Source of the DNA: Epinephelus fuscoguttatus
Taxonomy: Eukaryota; Chordata; Actinopteri; Perciformes; Serranidae
Assembly (NCBI RefSeq): GCF_011397635.1
Contig: NC_064765.1
Location: 28,300,632-28,364,631, forward strand
Direction of reading: 5' to 3'
Length of the DNA stretch: 64,000 nt
The translations under genes and the position numbers were made by a program. Under the pieces are notes generated by a model, which was not told the DNA's origin, made no database searches, and saw nothing but the letters and a program-made list of their open reading frames with translations. This document shows, piece after piece, positions 1-12,100 of this stretch (positions are counted from its first letter, which is position 1; each line of letters begins with the position of its first letter).

Positions 1-982
1 CTTCATCTCCACCCAGTCCCAGACCTCCCATGGTCCACAGTAGCCACAGACATTTTTGAGTGGCGTGGTAAACACTACCAAGTGCTAGTGGATTCATATT
101 CTGGATGGTTTGAAATTGACCTTCTCCATGGCATAACTTCATCAGCTGTGATCTCCAAATTAAAGAGACACTTCTCAGTTCATGGCACCCCACACACCCT
201 CATATCTGATAATGCCAGGCAGTACACCAGCCAGCATTTCAAAAATTTTGCCAAACAATGGGACTTTGTCCATGCCACCAGCAGCCCTGAGTTCCCCCAA
301 TCGAACGGGCTCGCAGAGAGCGGTCTGCAGTGCCAAGCAGTTAATGGAGAAATCACACAGGGATGGGACAGATGTCTTCCTAAATCTCCTGAACCTCAGA
401 AACATACCCCGCGATCCAACATTGGGCTCCCCTGCTGAACGCCTGATGTCACGACAAACGCGCGCAGCCATCCCAGTGAGCACCAAACTACTGGAACCAG
501 CCCCGCGGGATGCTCAACAAATCAGTGCCCAGCTCCTCAGCAAAAGACTCACTTTAAAGCACCACTACGATAAGTCCAGTCGCTCACTACAACCTCTGGC
601 AGAGGGACAAGTGGTACGCCTGCAGACCCCCAAAGGCTACGACCAGCTTGGATCTGTGAAAGAGACAAGCAAAGAGCCACGTTCCTACATTGTCCAGTCA
701 AATGGGAGAACATTCCGAAGGAATCGCCGCCACATCCTTCCTGTTTCAGAGCCACCACCGCCGCAGCTCTATGCACAGGACCCAGATTCCCACGACACTA
801 GCCCCTCCACAATGAACAGTGCTCCCCCCCCTCCACAACCACCCCAGCCTAATGCCATACAGTCACCACACCAGTCCCCCCTCCGGCCATTGCCCGCAGC
901 TCACCCCCCCCTTGAGAAGAGCAATAGACAATACATCACACGCTCAGGTCGTGTCTGCCGGCCAAATCCAAAATATATATGA
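1..982 (+). pseudogene. Ty3/Gypsy-type pol 3' end (integrase), frameshifted, truncated by window edge
   Basis: The window opens inside a retrotransposon integrase. Frame 1 from about 82 reads a retroviral-type integrase core: an Asp in VDSYSGW, a second Asp in SDNARQY, and the Glu in SNGLAE, consistent with a DDE triad. Frame 1 then stops making sense near 318-322 and the homologous reading continues in frame 2 to a TGA just after 979, giving the basic C-terminal part and a Pro-rich tail ending in a SGRVCRPNPKYI-like motif typical of fish Gypsy polyproteins. A one-base indel therefore breaks the gene; the rest of pol and gag lie outside the window. It is a dead fragment with no likely host role. 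Seen: reading frames, triad and shift. Known: Gypsy integrases catalyse cDNA insertion. The exact family is not determined. Confidence 0.85.
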
Positions 983-1065
983 AAAAAAAAAAAAGAGTGA
1001 GAGAGACTATGGACTGCAATAAACTAATACAGTTGTTTATAACGAGATTTAAGTTTAAAAGGTGA

Positions 1066-1540
1066 TGTTTACTTGATATTTGCACAATGTTCTAAGTTTA
1101 TGCACTTACACATCAGAGTAACATATTCACCTACCTTGATTCACACGGTTAGGTTTAAGTCTTACCAGGAATATCATTAATTGGTCGTTTTATGACTGCT
1201 GAGAAACAATATGTTTAGTAGAAATGTTGTTTTTAATTGATATTCACTCAATGCTATGTTTTGTGTGGGAAGTGCAAGCTAGAGGGAAAGGATGTAGATC
1301 ATCTGGCCAAATGGTTGTTCTGTTTGTCCCTTACTAGCCACCGTATTTGTAGTTCTGTTCTCAGCCAGCCAATCAGAATGCTTGTTGTTCAGACAGTCGG
1401 GAAGTAAACTTGCGAGATGTCAGTGGTATTCACCTGGTCTGCTCGTCATTGTTAAATATAATAAATCCTGCAGTTTTGCCCGAAGCTGGTGTGATCTTTG
1501 ACTCACACACATCAGAGCAAGCTTCTACAAACTGTACAGT
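1066..1540 (+). repeat. Probable 3' LTR of the Gypsy element
   Basis: Downstream of the integrase stop come an A-rich/purine-rich stretch (981-1012) and a second purine run (AAAAGGTGATG) directly before a TG at 1066, as expected for a polypurine tract and LTR start. An AATAAA lies near 1459 inside the segment and a possible CA end is near 1538. The 5' LTR is outside the window, so the boundaries cannot be confirmed by pair comparison. Confidence 0.45.
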
Positions 1541-1927
1541 TTCTCTTGATTTTGCTAGATTAAAGTACCTTAATTGGCCATACCTGTCCACAGAGGTAAA
1601 CTAGCTCTTAGTATAGCCTGGTTCCAGACATTGCAGCCCATACCTAAAGCCTCCTGCAGACTATGAGATTCTAGCAATCTTATAAGTGTAGTGGACATCG
1701 ATCTAATAAACTTGGGTATGACATCAAGTTTGATGTATGCAGACTGTACGATGACAGGTCTACTGAATCGCAGGTTACGACATACTTCCATCGTCAAGAA
1801 TCAAGCCCTTGCTATAGTGGTATTTATGTGTGTCCAAAAAAGTCAGAAAGCTCAAAGTGTATTTATTAGCATCTACTAGCGTTTAGCATTGTCACACTGA
1901 CCAGTGTATCATTTCAAGCTGCATTTC

Positions 1928-2098
1928 TATTGGTTGGTTAGTAGACGTAGGTTGTAACAGCAGTCGCACAGTGAGATGGTCATTGCTAAATTTCTGACAC
2001 TGTCAGAATTTTATCGCAGGACAATGACAACGGCCATCCTTGAACCTGTCTCACTGTGTGACGTAGGACCACCGTTTTAGAGCCGCGACCAACGATAT
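1928..2098. repeat. Degenerate palindromic MITE-like element
   Basis: The two ends read as imperfect reverse complements: GTCGCACAGTGAGA near 1963-1976 pairs with TCTCACTGTGTGAC near 2049-2062, GTCATTG with CAATGAC further in, and a short perfect hairpin (TTCTGACA/TGTCAGAA) lies near the centre. Outer arms both begin with a TTGGT-like sequence. No coding capacity. This is the look of a non-autonomous DNA transposon; no family assigned. Confidence 0.5.
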
Positions 2099-2576
2099 TG
2101 CCACGTTTCCTTCTCGTTGGTCATCTTTCGTCTGGGACAGCCCAGAATCTCAGTGTACTGGGCTTTAAATTTGTTTAGCAACTGACTGAAGTGAAATAAC
2201 ATCAGTTTGATTATCAGGCCAGTTAGCCCAAAACCGGGGTACTCAAAACAAGGATACTTGTACCCTGGGGGAGGGATACATCTGTAGTTGTTATGGGGTA
2301 CACACATTTTTTAAAAGTGGTTAAGTTAATTAAAACAAACAAAAAAAACTAGATAAGGAGCTACAAATAAGTGTGATGCACTTTAGTGTATTGAGTCACA
2401 ATAACCAGTAACTATGTGGCTACAAAAGGCTGAGTGCAAAAGTCTCACCTCCTGCCAATCTGAGCCAGTTGTAACACCAGTTCACCATGTGTCGCTATTG
2501 AAAGTGTGTAAAAGTGCTAGATAGCAAGCAAGCAGATGAGCTGAAATACCTAAACTAGAGCACTCGGAGAGCGCAG

Positions 2577-2725
2577 ACCTCCGCCAAGCAGCTTGGATTT
2601 CCCGCCATTTTATTATTTTATCAACCTTTCCTGAAAATTTCATCAAAATCCGTTCAGAACTTTTTGAGTTATTTTGCAGACAAACAGATCGACGCTGGCG
2701 AAAACATAACCTCCTTGGCGGAGGT
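2577..2725. repeat. Short interspersed element bounded by 12-bp inverted repeats
   Basis: ACCTCCGCCAAG at 2577-2588 and its exact reverse complement CTTGGCGGAGGT at 2714-2725 bracket about 125 bp. A second copy of the palindromic end (GACCTTGGCGGAGGTC) occurs alone near 8445-8460, so the unit is dispersed. The internal text resembles a repeat that is common in fish genomes, but I cannot assign it firmly to a LINE tail or a DNA element. Confidence 0.5.
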
Positions 2726-3804
2726 AAAAATAATGGATAATTGAAATGTCCAGCTTCTGCCACTTCCATTGGTTCTAATGGGTGAGTGCTGGACCCAAAA
2801 GCAGCACCGTAGACAGGAGGAACAGTTTATAATGAGCTTGAATGCATCTCTTACATAAGTACAGAGAGAGCAAACTGGTGAAGCAACTGAGAGTTAATGT
2901 TCTGGTTCAAAGCTCTCTGGGAAGCTGGTTCAGTCCAAAGCTCTTGGCACAGAATGCTGAAGCCAAAAAGAGGTGAGTAACCTTCATCTGCTGGACGCAC
3001 ACTCACACACAACAAACAGTTAGATTGCGTGCAGTGGTACCATGAGGGAGTAGGCAGAAGGCGATGTCAGACAAGCAGGAATCCCAAAACCAGGAGTACT
3101 CACAGGTGAAGCTGCCACACCAGTGCAAAGCTGCTCATAGAAAGGGAGAGGCTTGTCGGGGGTGATGAGTGGAACCTGCGGCGCACACACAAAGGCAGAA
3201 TGTGCAGCCACAAGGTGAAGCAATCCACAGCATAAAAGTCCACAGGTGGATGAACAGGGAGGGTGAACAGAAACCAAGAAGGCAGAAGTAGAGCTCTTGG
3301 GCAGGGGCAGAGGGCTGAGTGGTTTACCAGGGAGCAGACGGAGCAGGAGAGTCAGGGGTAGCTGGGGTCAGCAGTAGTCCGGGAACAAACATTGGAAAGT
3401 CTCACATCGGAGTGGTGGAGAACAATCTGGCAAGGAGAGTCTGTGAAGCAGGAGTCTTCATAGTGGCAGGAGGCAATGATCCACAGGTGGGAGGTGTTAG
3501 CTTGATGAGGTGGGTGTGGTGGATTGGTAGGAGCGGGATACATATGGACAGGTGATAGGCTGGCAGGTAGGTGTGGTGGCGAGGCAAGGAGACTGGAAAA
3601 TTACTGAGTGAGCTGAGAAGATGGCATGTATGGCAGGTAAAAAGAGCCCACTGCAACACTGGCAGTAGTATGAACAGGGCCGTTGCAACTGGACAGGCAA
3701 AATAGGGCCCCGAGCTGGAAGGGGGCCCCCAGAGATGGCTGACATTGGTCCATATCAATGTCAATATGATGGAACCCCTATAGACACTGCAACAAGTGGC
3801 TAAG

Positions 3805-4473
3805 TAGAGTGACCAGACATCCCGCATTGTGCGGGACTGCACAGCATTTCTGTCTCTTTTCACGCATCACGCAAATTGAGACCATGTCCCGCATGATTGG
3901 TTGCAGCCCGCGCTAGCATTGTTGGAGTACCGTAGTACTACGGTACCTCATGGTACCGCTACTGTGGGATAAGTTCAAAGTCCAATCGCAAGAGGGTGAG
4001 TGTCCATGTGCTGTCCAATAACGGCGCACGCTGGCCACCTGGCACTCGATATGCTGCTGCAGTGATTTGTATCCAGTGACATTTCAGGTATTAGCTGAGC
4101 TACTGAGTATCTTTAAGCAGTGAAAGTTATTATTTATTTCTTTTTACTTGTAGGTTAGATTTGTTTATATATGCTACAGTGATTTGTTTTCCACAGAGCT
4201 CTACGGTGCGAGCATTTTACTCGCATTTGCGACTAAAAATAGTTTTGCGCAGTTAGTTGTTAGATAGACACATCTGCCTAAATTTTGCTGTGGTATCGTG
4301 ATACTACTCAGAACCGTGATACTTTCACTGGTATCGTATCGTGGGTCCCAATTTTGGTACTGTGACAAGTCTCTGATGACTTAACTTCGCGCTGGGGGTG
4401 GGTGTCCCACATTGTCCCTCATAAACCTACTCCTTGTCCCACATTTGGTTTATTGGGACCTGGTCACCCTAGA
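3805..4473. mobile_element. Non-autonomous DNA transposon with GTGACCAG terminal inverted repeats
   Basis: The left end reads TAGAGTGACCAGACATCCC and the right end, on the other strand, CTAGGGTGACCAGGTCCC, so about 18 bp are inverted at the two ends of a 670-bp unit. Inside, a palindromic GTACCGTAGTACTACGGTAC near 3928 and a GGTATCGTGATAC-rich stretch at 4290-4370 suggest a second element nested within it. On both sides GGGCCCCC-AGAG sequence continues (3700-3740 and 4515-4530), which suggests insertion into an older GC-rich repeat. No transposase is seen. Confidence 0.6.
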
Positions 4474-4475
4474 GG

Positions 4476-4502
4476 TGGGGTGGGGGGGTGGGGGGGGGGG
4501 GG
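4476..4502 (+). repeat. Poly-G tract
   Basis: Almost pure G with runs of 4, 7 and more than 12 immediately right of the transposon end. It could fold as a G-quadruplex on the plus strand and is a likely site of length error in the assembly. Confidence 0.7.
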
Positions 4503-6491
4503 CCTCCAAGGTGCCTCTTGCCTGGGGCCCCCAGAGTGTCCTGAAACAGCCTTGAGTATTTTACAAACTTGACTGAACTGACTGAAAAGAAGAGACCTAA
4601 CAAGCTAACATTGCAGTTTCTTTGATATTATTTCAACAGTATCAACATTTTAGATTTTATTGTATTAAATAATATTCCAGTTTAAGTCAGTTCAAGAGAA
4701 CACATTTGGAAGATGACAGGTGGTGTTGATGATGATATGGCTGTGTGGGTGCGTCTAACAGAACAGGTTGGAATCCACAGAGCTAGCCTACTAAGACTGT
4801 GGAGGGCTCTGGATGAATGAAAATAAAACGTCACTTGTATCTTTTCTGTTTTAGTGTTTCTTTGACATCCTAACTGGCAGACTTAAAAACTGGTTCCCTG
4901 CCCAGCGAGGTTTAACTGAACCAATTTCTGACACCCCACAGCTCTGCATCTGAGAAATGTTTCTATAAGTAAAAATCCAATTTTCTGTTTTCCTGGATGA
5001 CAACATCTGCCCATCCTGTCTGTCTGTGAGAGAATTGAGATGACAGTTCTAAATGGTATTTTCATAACTCAAGTTCAGCAAACAAAACTCGCTGGTACAC
5101 CACCTATCTAAATAATCTACATCTATATATGAGTGTCTGCGTGATTTATTTACACTTCACCTCCTCCTCATCTCCTCCCTCCCCTGTCTTCTGTCTCATC
5201 TCCTGTGGGAGAGTGAAAGGAACATCAAGCAGGCCAGACTGAGATGGCAGATCTCAGAGGATTACAAAGTTCTGTAACCTGCCCACCCCCCCACCCCCCC
5301 CATCTGCTCCCTTAGTCTTTCATAAATGATCAGACTAATTTCTTGTTAAGGCCTGGTTTGTTCTCATGCATTTGACACAAACCCAGCTGATGACTGACAC
5401 TGTTGTCACTGAGAGTTGCATTTATTTTTTTGCACAATAACATTTGCTAAGCCCTGTCCCCCTTAGTTACTGTTGCTATGCATATCAAGCAGTCCTGTCT
5501 TTTCACTGCATATGCAGTTTACACTAATAATAATATGGTAATAGATTTAGCAATCAAAATTCCACCACCACTCACAACTCATTTAAACCACTGATTTCAG
5601 ATGTTAGAGGCAGACAAAAGCAGGCTTTTCTAGCCAGGGGCTGCCAATTTGTCTGTCGGTAGCACACCTGGCAGCATAGACGGGCTTTGGGTGTCTGGGC
5701 CCACCCACTGAGTGACTCTCTGCCCTGGAGGAGCCTCCATTCCCAAAGTCGGACGAGTTAAATTTAATGGATTATATCGTGTTTTTATTGTGTGATGAAA
5801 GTCTGAAAGAATTTGCCCCATTTCTGATAATATGGTGTGTAATGTGGTTATGTGTGTCACAACATGAGTGACGTCAACTTCCTGGGAGATTGGGTTTTTT
5901 GTTTTTGTTTCGTTTTTTCTTTTAGTTCAGTGTGATGCTTCACCTCAGCCAGTGGCACCAAGAAAGCTCACCTAATGAGGATGGTCATCAGCAGGTGTAG
6001 CCATGCAACAATATCCAGATACCAGTTCCAGTAACGAAATGGGAAGTAGTACTGGCGTTACCACCTAGCTAGCAACCTCAGCAGAGACAAGTGAAGCCAC
6101 CACCGTGCCAACTCTCCCGCTTTCTCACCTCCCCTCTCCTCCTCTACCTCCTCAGCCTGAGTCACAATTTTTGCCACCAGCAGCTAACAAGTTACCTCAG
6201 AACCAGATGGCAGTTGTTCATCTGTTAGGAGCAGGTCTCATGGATACTTTTCCAGTTCGGCACTTCTCAGAGAAGAAACACATTTTTGCCAGTGCATGGT
6301 AAAGGTGATCACGGGTCTACCTGGACCCTAGGAGCGAACCCTGGACCTGTATGGGACCTGGGTTTTTAGTCCTAAACAAGTCAAGGTCCACAGTAATGCC
6401 ACTCTACCAAATGTAATGCCATTTTAACTACAGAGTAATAATATTTCAAATTCACATTAATTTTGTATGTTTCTGTCCTTTGTATGTGTTT
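4503..6491. other. Intergenic, no gene seen
   Basis: Roughly 2 kb of low-GC sequence with short C-rich and T-rich tracts (for example 5282-5300 and 5890-5925). No open frame here has recognisable homology or good splice context, and no RNA gene is seen. Confidence 0.6.
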
Positions 6492-7558
6492 AATTGACCT
6501 ATGGCTAAGCCACGCCCCCCTTCACTCAATTGATGACTTTTGGGGACACAACGATCAGCTGTCATTGAGAAGTAACCAAAAGGGCCTAAACTACACATTG
6601 GAGGGATATATTCATCATTCATATATTCATCATTTTATTGTTGAGAAGGTCGATGAAAAGCTTAAATTACAAGCCAAAATTTACAGGTCCCAGTGTAAGC
6701 GTGATAAACAGCATCTTGTTGCCGTCACCATCAAAGACAACAAGGTGGAGGATCAGCATTGTTCATGCACTGCAGGGTAAGAAATTTAATAAGAAAAGGA
6801 TAACGACTTTTTTACCATCTTTACCAAGAGTGTCTCTCCGTTAGTTTGGTGCTACAGTATTTACATTGAATCATTCAGCATAACGTTTGCCAGCCTTTGT
6901 TATCTCTGCAATTACAGATAAGTTAATGAAGCTAAGCTCCAGAAGTTAACGTTAGCTTAACTAGAGCCCTTTGGACAACAGCTAACAATGATGTACAATC
7001 ACCAAAGTACAAAACTAGAACAAAATAGGCTAATGAACTCCCAGCAAACAAGGTGACATGATGAACAACGCATCTAGGAGCTAACATTAGGCTAACTTTA
7101 GCTAACGTTAGCTAGAGATGTTAAAGATAACTTTATATTTCTTTCCAGCAAAGTGACAATATGTTGCCTCAAACACGATGTTGACTTACCTTAAAACAGA
7201 TGTAGACATCATTGTTAATCTTATTCACGTTGAGTTTATGTTGTGGTCTACTGCACAACTTTATCCAAAGGAGACACTATTCTCGGTTGAGATGTGGTTT
7301 AGGAAAGGGTAAAAAACACACCCCGTCGCCCAGCCTCTCAGGATACCTTGTGTCAGAGTTTCACGTACCCCATGCACACCGTTTGACCACTTTTAAACTT
7401 CAAATCTCAGAAAAAGCTCATAAAACCGAACAAAACTGACTTTCTGTAATGCATTTCAATGAACGTCCAGGCAGAGAATGTCCGGGGGTATGGGAATGGC
7501 TATACGCACTGTGATCAGCTCATCACGTTTGAGGGCGGGGCTTAGCCATAGGTCAATT
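6492..7558 (+). mobile_element. DNA transposon remnant with SWIM-finger exon (possibly ISL2EU-type)
   Basis: The two ends are near-perfect inverted repeats: AATTGACCTATGGCTAAGCC at 6492 and its reverse complement ending at 7558, followed inward by matching CACGCCC/CCCGCCC-like sequence. Inside, the plus strand carries an exon-like frame at about 6500-6777 that ends in DQHCSCTAG, the first half (CxC) of a SWIM zinc finger, directly before a GTAAG-type donor. SWIM finger plus YqaJ-nuclease proteins are known from second genes of some fish DNA transposons (ISL2EU group), so I infer such an origin; the transposase and the remaining finger residues are missing. The middle (6900-7130) is filled with GCTAACGTTAGC-type repeats. 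Confidence 0.55.
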
Positions 7559-9696
7559 CATCTCATGTTAGAAAAATGTCTGTAATTTTCTCTTCTCAAA
7601 TTTGATTGGTGGAAGTATTTTCAAGTCAGAATGCTCAAGTCAAAGTGAAGTCACCAATCACTGGTGTTTGTAAGTCCAAGTCCAGTTACAAGTCTTTTTT
7701 GATTTTGTAAAATCGAGTCTAAAGTCATCGAATTCGACTCCAAGTGATGAGACTCAAGTCCACAACTTTGTCTAGATCACATCCACATAATTTTGTTGCT
7801 AAGCTATGATTGGACAATCTGTGTTCAGGGGAGGGTTTTTTTTTTTGAAAGGTCAGCTAATCTGTCTTTAAATGTGTGAAACCACACTGAAAATACCACA
7901 TGGCTAAATATAGGCATTATGAAATAAATCTAATAGAGAAAATAATAATCAAAGTAATAAAAAATGTAACATTAAAAATCTTGAATCCAGACGTCGAGTC
8001 ACTTCAACTTTCTTTTTTATTAGTCTGACAAAGTGATGGAACTGAAATCTTTCATTACCCCCAAACAAGGAGCACAGCTTTATCACCTCCATCTGTCTGG
8101 CTGTGTGTATTTCACCTAAACATCTGCTCTGATTAGAATAAAAATTGACATGATGCTATAGATTACCATGTGAAATACAGTACATTTGTTGAGTGGTGAC
8201 CCTGTGACCATTAATCATCTGGCCAAATGAGCATACCTCACACCTTATCCATATGTATTCATCTCTGATTCTGTCATTTTAAGTGGACAAAATTCTGTGC
8301 ATATTCATGGTCCCAACGAGAAGAAACTGCAGCCTCTCCTTTAGTGCCACCATCAGGCCAAACTTTAGCTATCCTTGTATAAATATAGTCCTCTGCTGAG
8401 CATAATGTTGTCTGTAATAGTAACAACCAACTGAGATGATTAGACCTTGGCGGAGGTCTGCATTCTATTGAGTGCTTACTTGCTTAGCTTGTAAATTTCT
8501 ATCATGCTTCAGTGGTTTATGCTAAAAATGGAGGCAATTGAGGCTTGGTAAAAGTGGTTTCAATCAGCATTACTGCAAGGCACTGATGATCAGAATCAAA
8601 TTCATGCAGTGATAACCATAGACCTTGTCTCTGGGTGATGAGCAGGACCAATAGAAAGCCACAGCAAGAGCTCGCAAGGTTACTGAACCTCCCCCAACAC
8701 ACACACTTGCTCACACACTGTCAGGCACACTCACACACCCACATGCACATCAAAATCGCGACATGTTGTCGGAGCTGTCCTCGGGCAGCTCGAGGAGAGA
8801 GTCTTTTCATTCTGGTCACTGTGTAACTTGACCTTCTGCATTGTGGCAGCTGGTCTTATTTGGAGGGAATGGCCTTGGGTACTGGGGTGTGACTGTCACA
8901 TAATGTTGTGCACAACTCAAATTAATTGTAAGATGTTTATTTAAACTCTGCTTTGCTCCAGTGCCAGAGAAATTTTGCACATTTTAAACCTGAACAAAAT
9001 GGACATGAGATGGTTTTTGATTAAATGATATCCCGTGGAATAATATTCAGACAAGATTTTATAATAGCCTGTTTCATATTTAAGTATCCAATTAGAATTT
9101 AAATTCTGGTGAGCATATAATCACACAAAATGACTACATTAGATTCTTTAATTAAAAATTGATTAGTTTGTTCTTAATAAGTACTACTGTTAACAATTCT
9201 TATGGCCTAACAGTATGGAGTCTATAACAAACCCTGTAATGTAATGAACTGTATACATCGTTTTGATTGTAAAAGCAAACTCAACTGATTGGAATGGAGA
9301 CTGCAGTTTTCCCAGTGACCCAGAAATTATCATTATGAAAATCATTACTTGTGGCACATTGAAACATAATATTACCAGACATAAACAACACTAAGAGTCT
9401 AAAGCCATGCTAGCTACGAAAACATTTTAACTTGTTAGAAAAGGAAGCACGAGGAGATACTCCTTCAGAGAATGTTATTTTTGATGTTATATTTTGTGGT
9501 TATGGCTGATACTGGGGCCAGATCCGATCTTTACAACACGGGGCATTGGTGCTCATGGGACATGCAGTCTTCATCCCAGGAAACACTACCACTTTTGCTC
9601 GTAGTTGTTGTAAGGAACGTTGGTGCTTTGAGCTGCTAATGTTAGCATGCTAACATGCTCACAATTACAATGCTAACATTCTATGTTGTTTATGTT
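7559..9696. other. Intergenic with CAAGTC-rich repeat
   Basis: Positions 7620-7770 repeat the word CAAGTC or GAGTC many times (AAGTCCAAGTCCAG, GACTCAAGTCC), a pattern seen in dispersed fish repeats. The solo palindromic end noted for the 2577 element sits near 8445-8460, and a short CA-rich tract at 8695-8745. TTAGCATGCTAACATGC at about 9642 belongs to another common fish repeat. No gene is seen. Confidence 0.5.
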
Positions 9697-10213
9697 AGGA
9701 ACGTGACACCAGTGACTGGGACTCAAATGCACACACAACTCTCACAAGGAGGAAAAAACTACTAACAAAAAACGCTCTCTAGGAGGATCAAACAATTGTA
9801 CTAAGGCTCACAAACAAAACAAAGACTTGAAACAAAAACCTGGTAACATGCATGGATGGCTTGGACGCTAGACAGTACTCTCCTGATCAACATGACAAGA
9901 CGAACTGACACAAGACAAAGGGAGACAAGGACTATTTATATATGAGGTAGGGGAAAACAGGTGAGACCAATCAGGAAGCAGGAAGATAATCACAGTGGCG
10001 GGAAAATCACACACAGGGAGGAAGTCAGGGTCTGAAACGAGAGGGAAAAGGTGAGTACAAAATAAAACAGGAAGTGCAAGACAAGACTAGACATGAGTGA
10101 CTTTAACTTAACATGAAAGTGCTCATGACAATAAAAGACTAAACATGAAACTAAACTAAGGCATGATATGATAAACATGAATTAACTTAACAGATTTTGC
10201 GTGACGTGACAGT
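9697..10213 (-). repeat. LTR-like interspersed element
   Basis: Read on the minus strand the segment begins TGTCACG and ends with GGTGTCACG, so a short direct repeat (CACGT/GTCACG) borders about 510 bp. The minus strand has a TATA-like TATATAAATAG near 9935-9950. This is compatible with a solo LTR, with the promoter inside, but no AATAAA is obvious and no partner LTR or internal region is present, so the call is tentative. Confidence 0.35.
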
Positions 10214-10654
10214 TTACTGTTTACTGTCATTTTTGTTTTTTATGGTAGTAAGTTAACAACCAGTGGCACCCCAAGAAATTTTTCATAGAAAAAATTTTGC
10301 CATCTCACAATAAAACCACAAGCTATTATTCTGTTGAAGCATATAAGCCAGTTCAAAAACTGTCAATATGGAGAGCTAAGGAATCGCATACTGATATACT
10401 TCGGCTACTTCTTTTACAGTTAATATCACTAATAACCTTATGTGCATAGACTAATAACAGTGCAGTTAACACTGAGGTCCACAACAATCCTGTTTTAATG
10501 TGTTATATATCTATACATGTTAGGTGATGCATTGTTCTTTAAATGGCTGGTCCTTTTCCTCAAAAAGACAAATATAAAGCTTTAATTTGAAGGAGTACAT
10601 TGATTGTCATGAAAAAAAACATTTAATGAGAATGAGCCTTCTCAAGTTTAGGGG

Positions 10655-11190
10655 AGACTCATGGGTACCCATAGAACCCATTTTCATTCAAACATCTTGA
10701 GGTGAGAGTCCAAGGGACCCGTTTAAAAATGGCCCATGCCAGTTGTTCCCTTGCCAAAAACTGCCTAAATTTGGAGCGTTATTTAGCCCCCTTTTTGATA
10801 GGCTATGCTGTACCAATGGATGCCCTAGGATTGTGGTTCCCAACTGGTGGGTCACAGTCCAAAAGTTACTCGTGAAGTGAAGTGAATATCCGGCACAGAG
10901 CTTTTATTTTGAAATGCCATTTCCTGCTGTAGAATGAGTGACAAACAGACAGCTACTTGACGGATACAGCAAACTAACTCGACGACATGGCCAAACACAA
11001 GTCTGATGCTGAATATATTCAACTTTGTGGACCTTGAACTAATGACTAAAGAGCAGTCTGCACCCTGTGGCTGGACCATTTGGGAACCACTGTCTTGGGT
11101 TGTCTTTTTTCACAAGATACCATTACCTTGGTGCTAGCTTAAAAAAGTAGCGCACCACAGCCTCCTACAGACAGCGGGCTCAACTCTGCC
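10655..11190. mobile_element. Fish interspersed repeat interrupted by a second nested element
   Basis: A repeat familiar from many fish genomes starts near 10655 (GGGTACCCATAGAACCCATT) and runs to about 10832. There a 260-bp unit interrupts it: its left end TGGTTCCCAACTGGTGGGTC and right end (CCATTTGGGAACCACTG, to about 11093) are inverted partners. After it the first repeat resumes (TTGTCTTTTTTCAC, GATACCATTACCTTGG). The interrupting element is therefore younger than its host. Neither codes for protein. Confidence 0.55.
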
Positions 11191-12046
11191 TATCGCCAAT
11201 GGGGGCCAGCCGATACTAATCTTTTTCTAAGTAGCATTAAAAACAAACTGATGCTGATGGGAATGTCATTAGTTTTGCAGGTATTTGCTCAAACAGTACT
11301 GAACATATTCGACCTACAGTAGCGACTGACTGACACTGAACACTGGTTTAAAATGTCTTAGGAAAAAAAAGACTTTTCAATTCCTTTCAGTTAATTTCCT
11401 GACACACTGATTATGGCTGTTGTAATTATTACTGCATAAAATTTACAGGACATAAATGAAATTTCAACATGAGTATTTAAGTCATGGATTCTGTTTTATG
11501 GTATGACTCACTTTTAAATAACCCCATTGCTAATCAAATGTATTTATGTCACTCTGTGTGACCACCCCATCTAATAAGAGACCAAGGCAGCGAGAGCCAC
11601 TGATTACAGTCTGACAACGAGCTCAATGTTTAAATGAAATAAACTGGACTAAGTGATGAGAGGGAGGAATGTACTATATATTTATAAAAGGAGGTTTCAA
11701 AACGAGATGTCAGCCCTATTTAAGAATATAGTCTAACACCTCACACATGAGTTAAATAGTATTGTAAATAGTGGTCACATTTTAGATTAAACAGAAAGTT
11801 TAATTTAACGGTGTGGAGTAGTGGATATCAGCTAACATCCTTTTTTCATTAAATGAAACTTTTCCGTTATTTTCTCAGCACTTCCAGGCAGATGTGGCGG
11901 TGACAAACGCTGAAAAGGAGTGCGTGGTCACACTGAGGGTTGGAGTATAAAATCAATGTAATTTCTGTGTCACCAAGATGGTCCAACTTCAAATGTCAAG
12001 GGCCATCACTAAAGATTTCATTTTAACATGGACAAACCCGCTGCGG

Positions 12047-12048
<2 letters not shown>
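11191..12048. other. Intergenic, no gene seen
   Basis: Low-GC sequence without recognisable coding, RNA or strong repeat signals. Confidence 0.5.

Positions 12049-12099
<51 letters not shown>
12049..12099 (+). repeat. (GT)n microsatellite
   Basis: About 25 uninterrupted GT units. Such tracts are highly polymorphic and can adopt Z-DNA; no gene lies close by. Confidence 0.98.

Positions 12100-12100
<1 letters not shown>

Noticed and set aside
3402..3863. 153-residue minus-strand frame
   Set aside because: Low-complexity His/Thr/Pro/Ser-rich translation of purine-biased repeat DNA, running into a transposon end.
12049..12099. CRISPR-like or regulatory array
   Set aside because: It is a plain GT microsatellite; no spacers, and the genome is eukaryotic.
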